Positions 6,788 to 7,239 of a stretch of 7,239 bases of DNA are shown in pieces. The DNA is from Verrucomicrobiales bacterium. GTDB taxonomy: Bacteria > Verrucomicrobiota > Verrucomicrobiia > Verrucomicrobiales > DEV007. Position numbers and translations under genes: made by a program. Each line of letters starts with the position of its first letter. The first letter of the stretch is position 1. The notes beneath the pieces are model-generated. The model ran no database searches. It saw only the letters and a program-made list of their open reading frames with translations, and was not told the origin of the DNA. The stretch is taken from assembly GCA_002684575.1 (NCBI GenBank), contig NYVP01000012.1, positions 1 through 7,239 on the forward strand, given 5' to 3'.

Positions 6788-7239
6788 ATATATGGAGAAA
6801 AGTTAACCGAATTCGCAAAAGAGGATGATTGCATTGCCGTTATAACAGCAGCAATGCCTGGAGGAACCGGTCTCGCTACCTTTAGAGACAGCAAAGAAGT
6901 TAGTGACCGATATTTTGATGTGGGTATTGCCGAAGAACACGCTGCGCTATTTTCTTGCGGCTTGGCCATCCAAAATTTCAAACCATTCCTGACAATTTAT
7001 TCAACATTCATGCAAAGAGCATTCGATATGCTAATTCACGATATTGGAATTCAAAATTTACCAGTCCGCATCTGCATGGACAGGGCAGGACTCTCAGGGG
7101 ATGACGGACCAACACACCATGGTCTTTTTGATATTGGTTATCTCAGACATGTTCCTAATTTTATTTTCATGCAGCCGAAAGATGAAGATGAATTCGTCGA
7201 TATGCTTTGGACTATGACAAATCATGATTCAGGCCCTAT
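6788..7239 (+). pseudogene. dxs: dxs, C-terminal part after in-frame stop; runs off window
   Basis: Continuation of dxs in the same reading frame directly after the TAA, open to the window edge (150 complete codons). It starts IYGEKLTEFAKEDDCIAVITAAM, which aligns with the start of the DXS pyrimidine-binding domain. It then shows the catalytic-glutamate motif GIAEEHA (Glu codon 6932-6934), YSTFMQRAFDMLIHDIGIQ and the highly conserved DRAGLSGDDGPTHHG followed by FDIGYLRHVPNFIFMQPKDEDEF. The rest of this domain and the C-terminal transketolase-like domain lie beyond the window. There is no good independent start: ATG at 6792 is out of frame and reaches a stop after four codons, and the first in-frame ATG (6854) would remove the first beta strand. 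The lack of frame change shows that a single-codon substitution, not an indel, separates the halves. The preserved motifs suggest a recent mutation or a sequence error. Confidence 0.85.

Noticed and set aside
6785..6800. Frameshift in dxs or a programmed restart at ATG 6792
   Set aside because: DXS motifs before and after the stop are in the same frame, so no indel is needed. The ATG at 6792 is in another frame and stops after four codons.

Overview
The window is an AT-rich bacterial chromosomal segment (roughly 35-40% GC by eye, not counted), densely packed with ordinary cellular genes. I see no tRNA, rRNA, CRISPR array, insertion sequence or phage gene. The DXS motif variants (SHQGYVHKM, GHAGTALSAALG, GDAAFTCG, DRAGLSGDDGPTHHG), the xseB-dxs adjacency and the style of the large membrane protein suggest a member of the PVC group, most likely a low-GC, perhaps aquatic, Verrucomicrobiota (Opitutae-like). 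This placement rests on remembered family patterns, not on a search.

Layout. A 5'-truncated Xer-type tyrosine recombinase (+, 1-672) converges on and overlaps by 16 bp the divalent-cation-tolerance protein gene cutA (-, 657-1001). Only 12 bp after the cutA start codon, on the other strand, begins a two-gene signalling unit: a soluble PAS-containing histidine kinase (1014-2183) and an NtrC-type sigma-54 response regulator (2214-3569). A 65-bp gap with a plausible sigma-70-type promoter leads to a 607-residue multi-pass membrane protein resembling GT-C/ArnT-like glycosyltransferases (3635-5458). Then come xseB (exonuclease VII small subunit, 5525-5785) and dxs (1-deoxy-D-xylulose-5-phosphate synthase, from 5843 past the window end).

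How the genes relate. The kinase and regulator almost certainly form a cognate pair acting on sigma-54 promoters, but their signal and targets cannot be read from this window. The membrane protein lies directly downstream on the same strand but seems to have its own promoter. xseB and dxs are housekeeping genes for DNA repair and isoprenoid precursor synthesis, and probably lie in one transcript.

The most notable observation is that dxs is interrupted by one in-frame TAA (6785-6787), in the linker between its N-terminal thiamine-diphosphate-binding domain and its pyrimidine-binding domain. Recognisable DXS sequence continues in the same frame to the end of the window. Either the copy carries a nonsense substitution, or there is a base-call error, or the enzyme is made in some split or recoded way. 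The first two are much more likely. None of the six observable start codons has a recognisable Shine-Dalgarno sequence, and at least one gene may be transcribed without a leader. I found no convincing evidence for a new multi-gene system.
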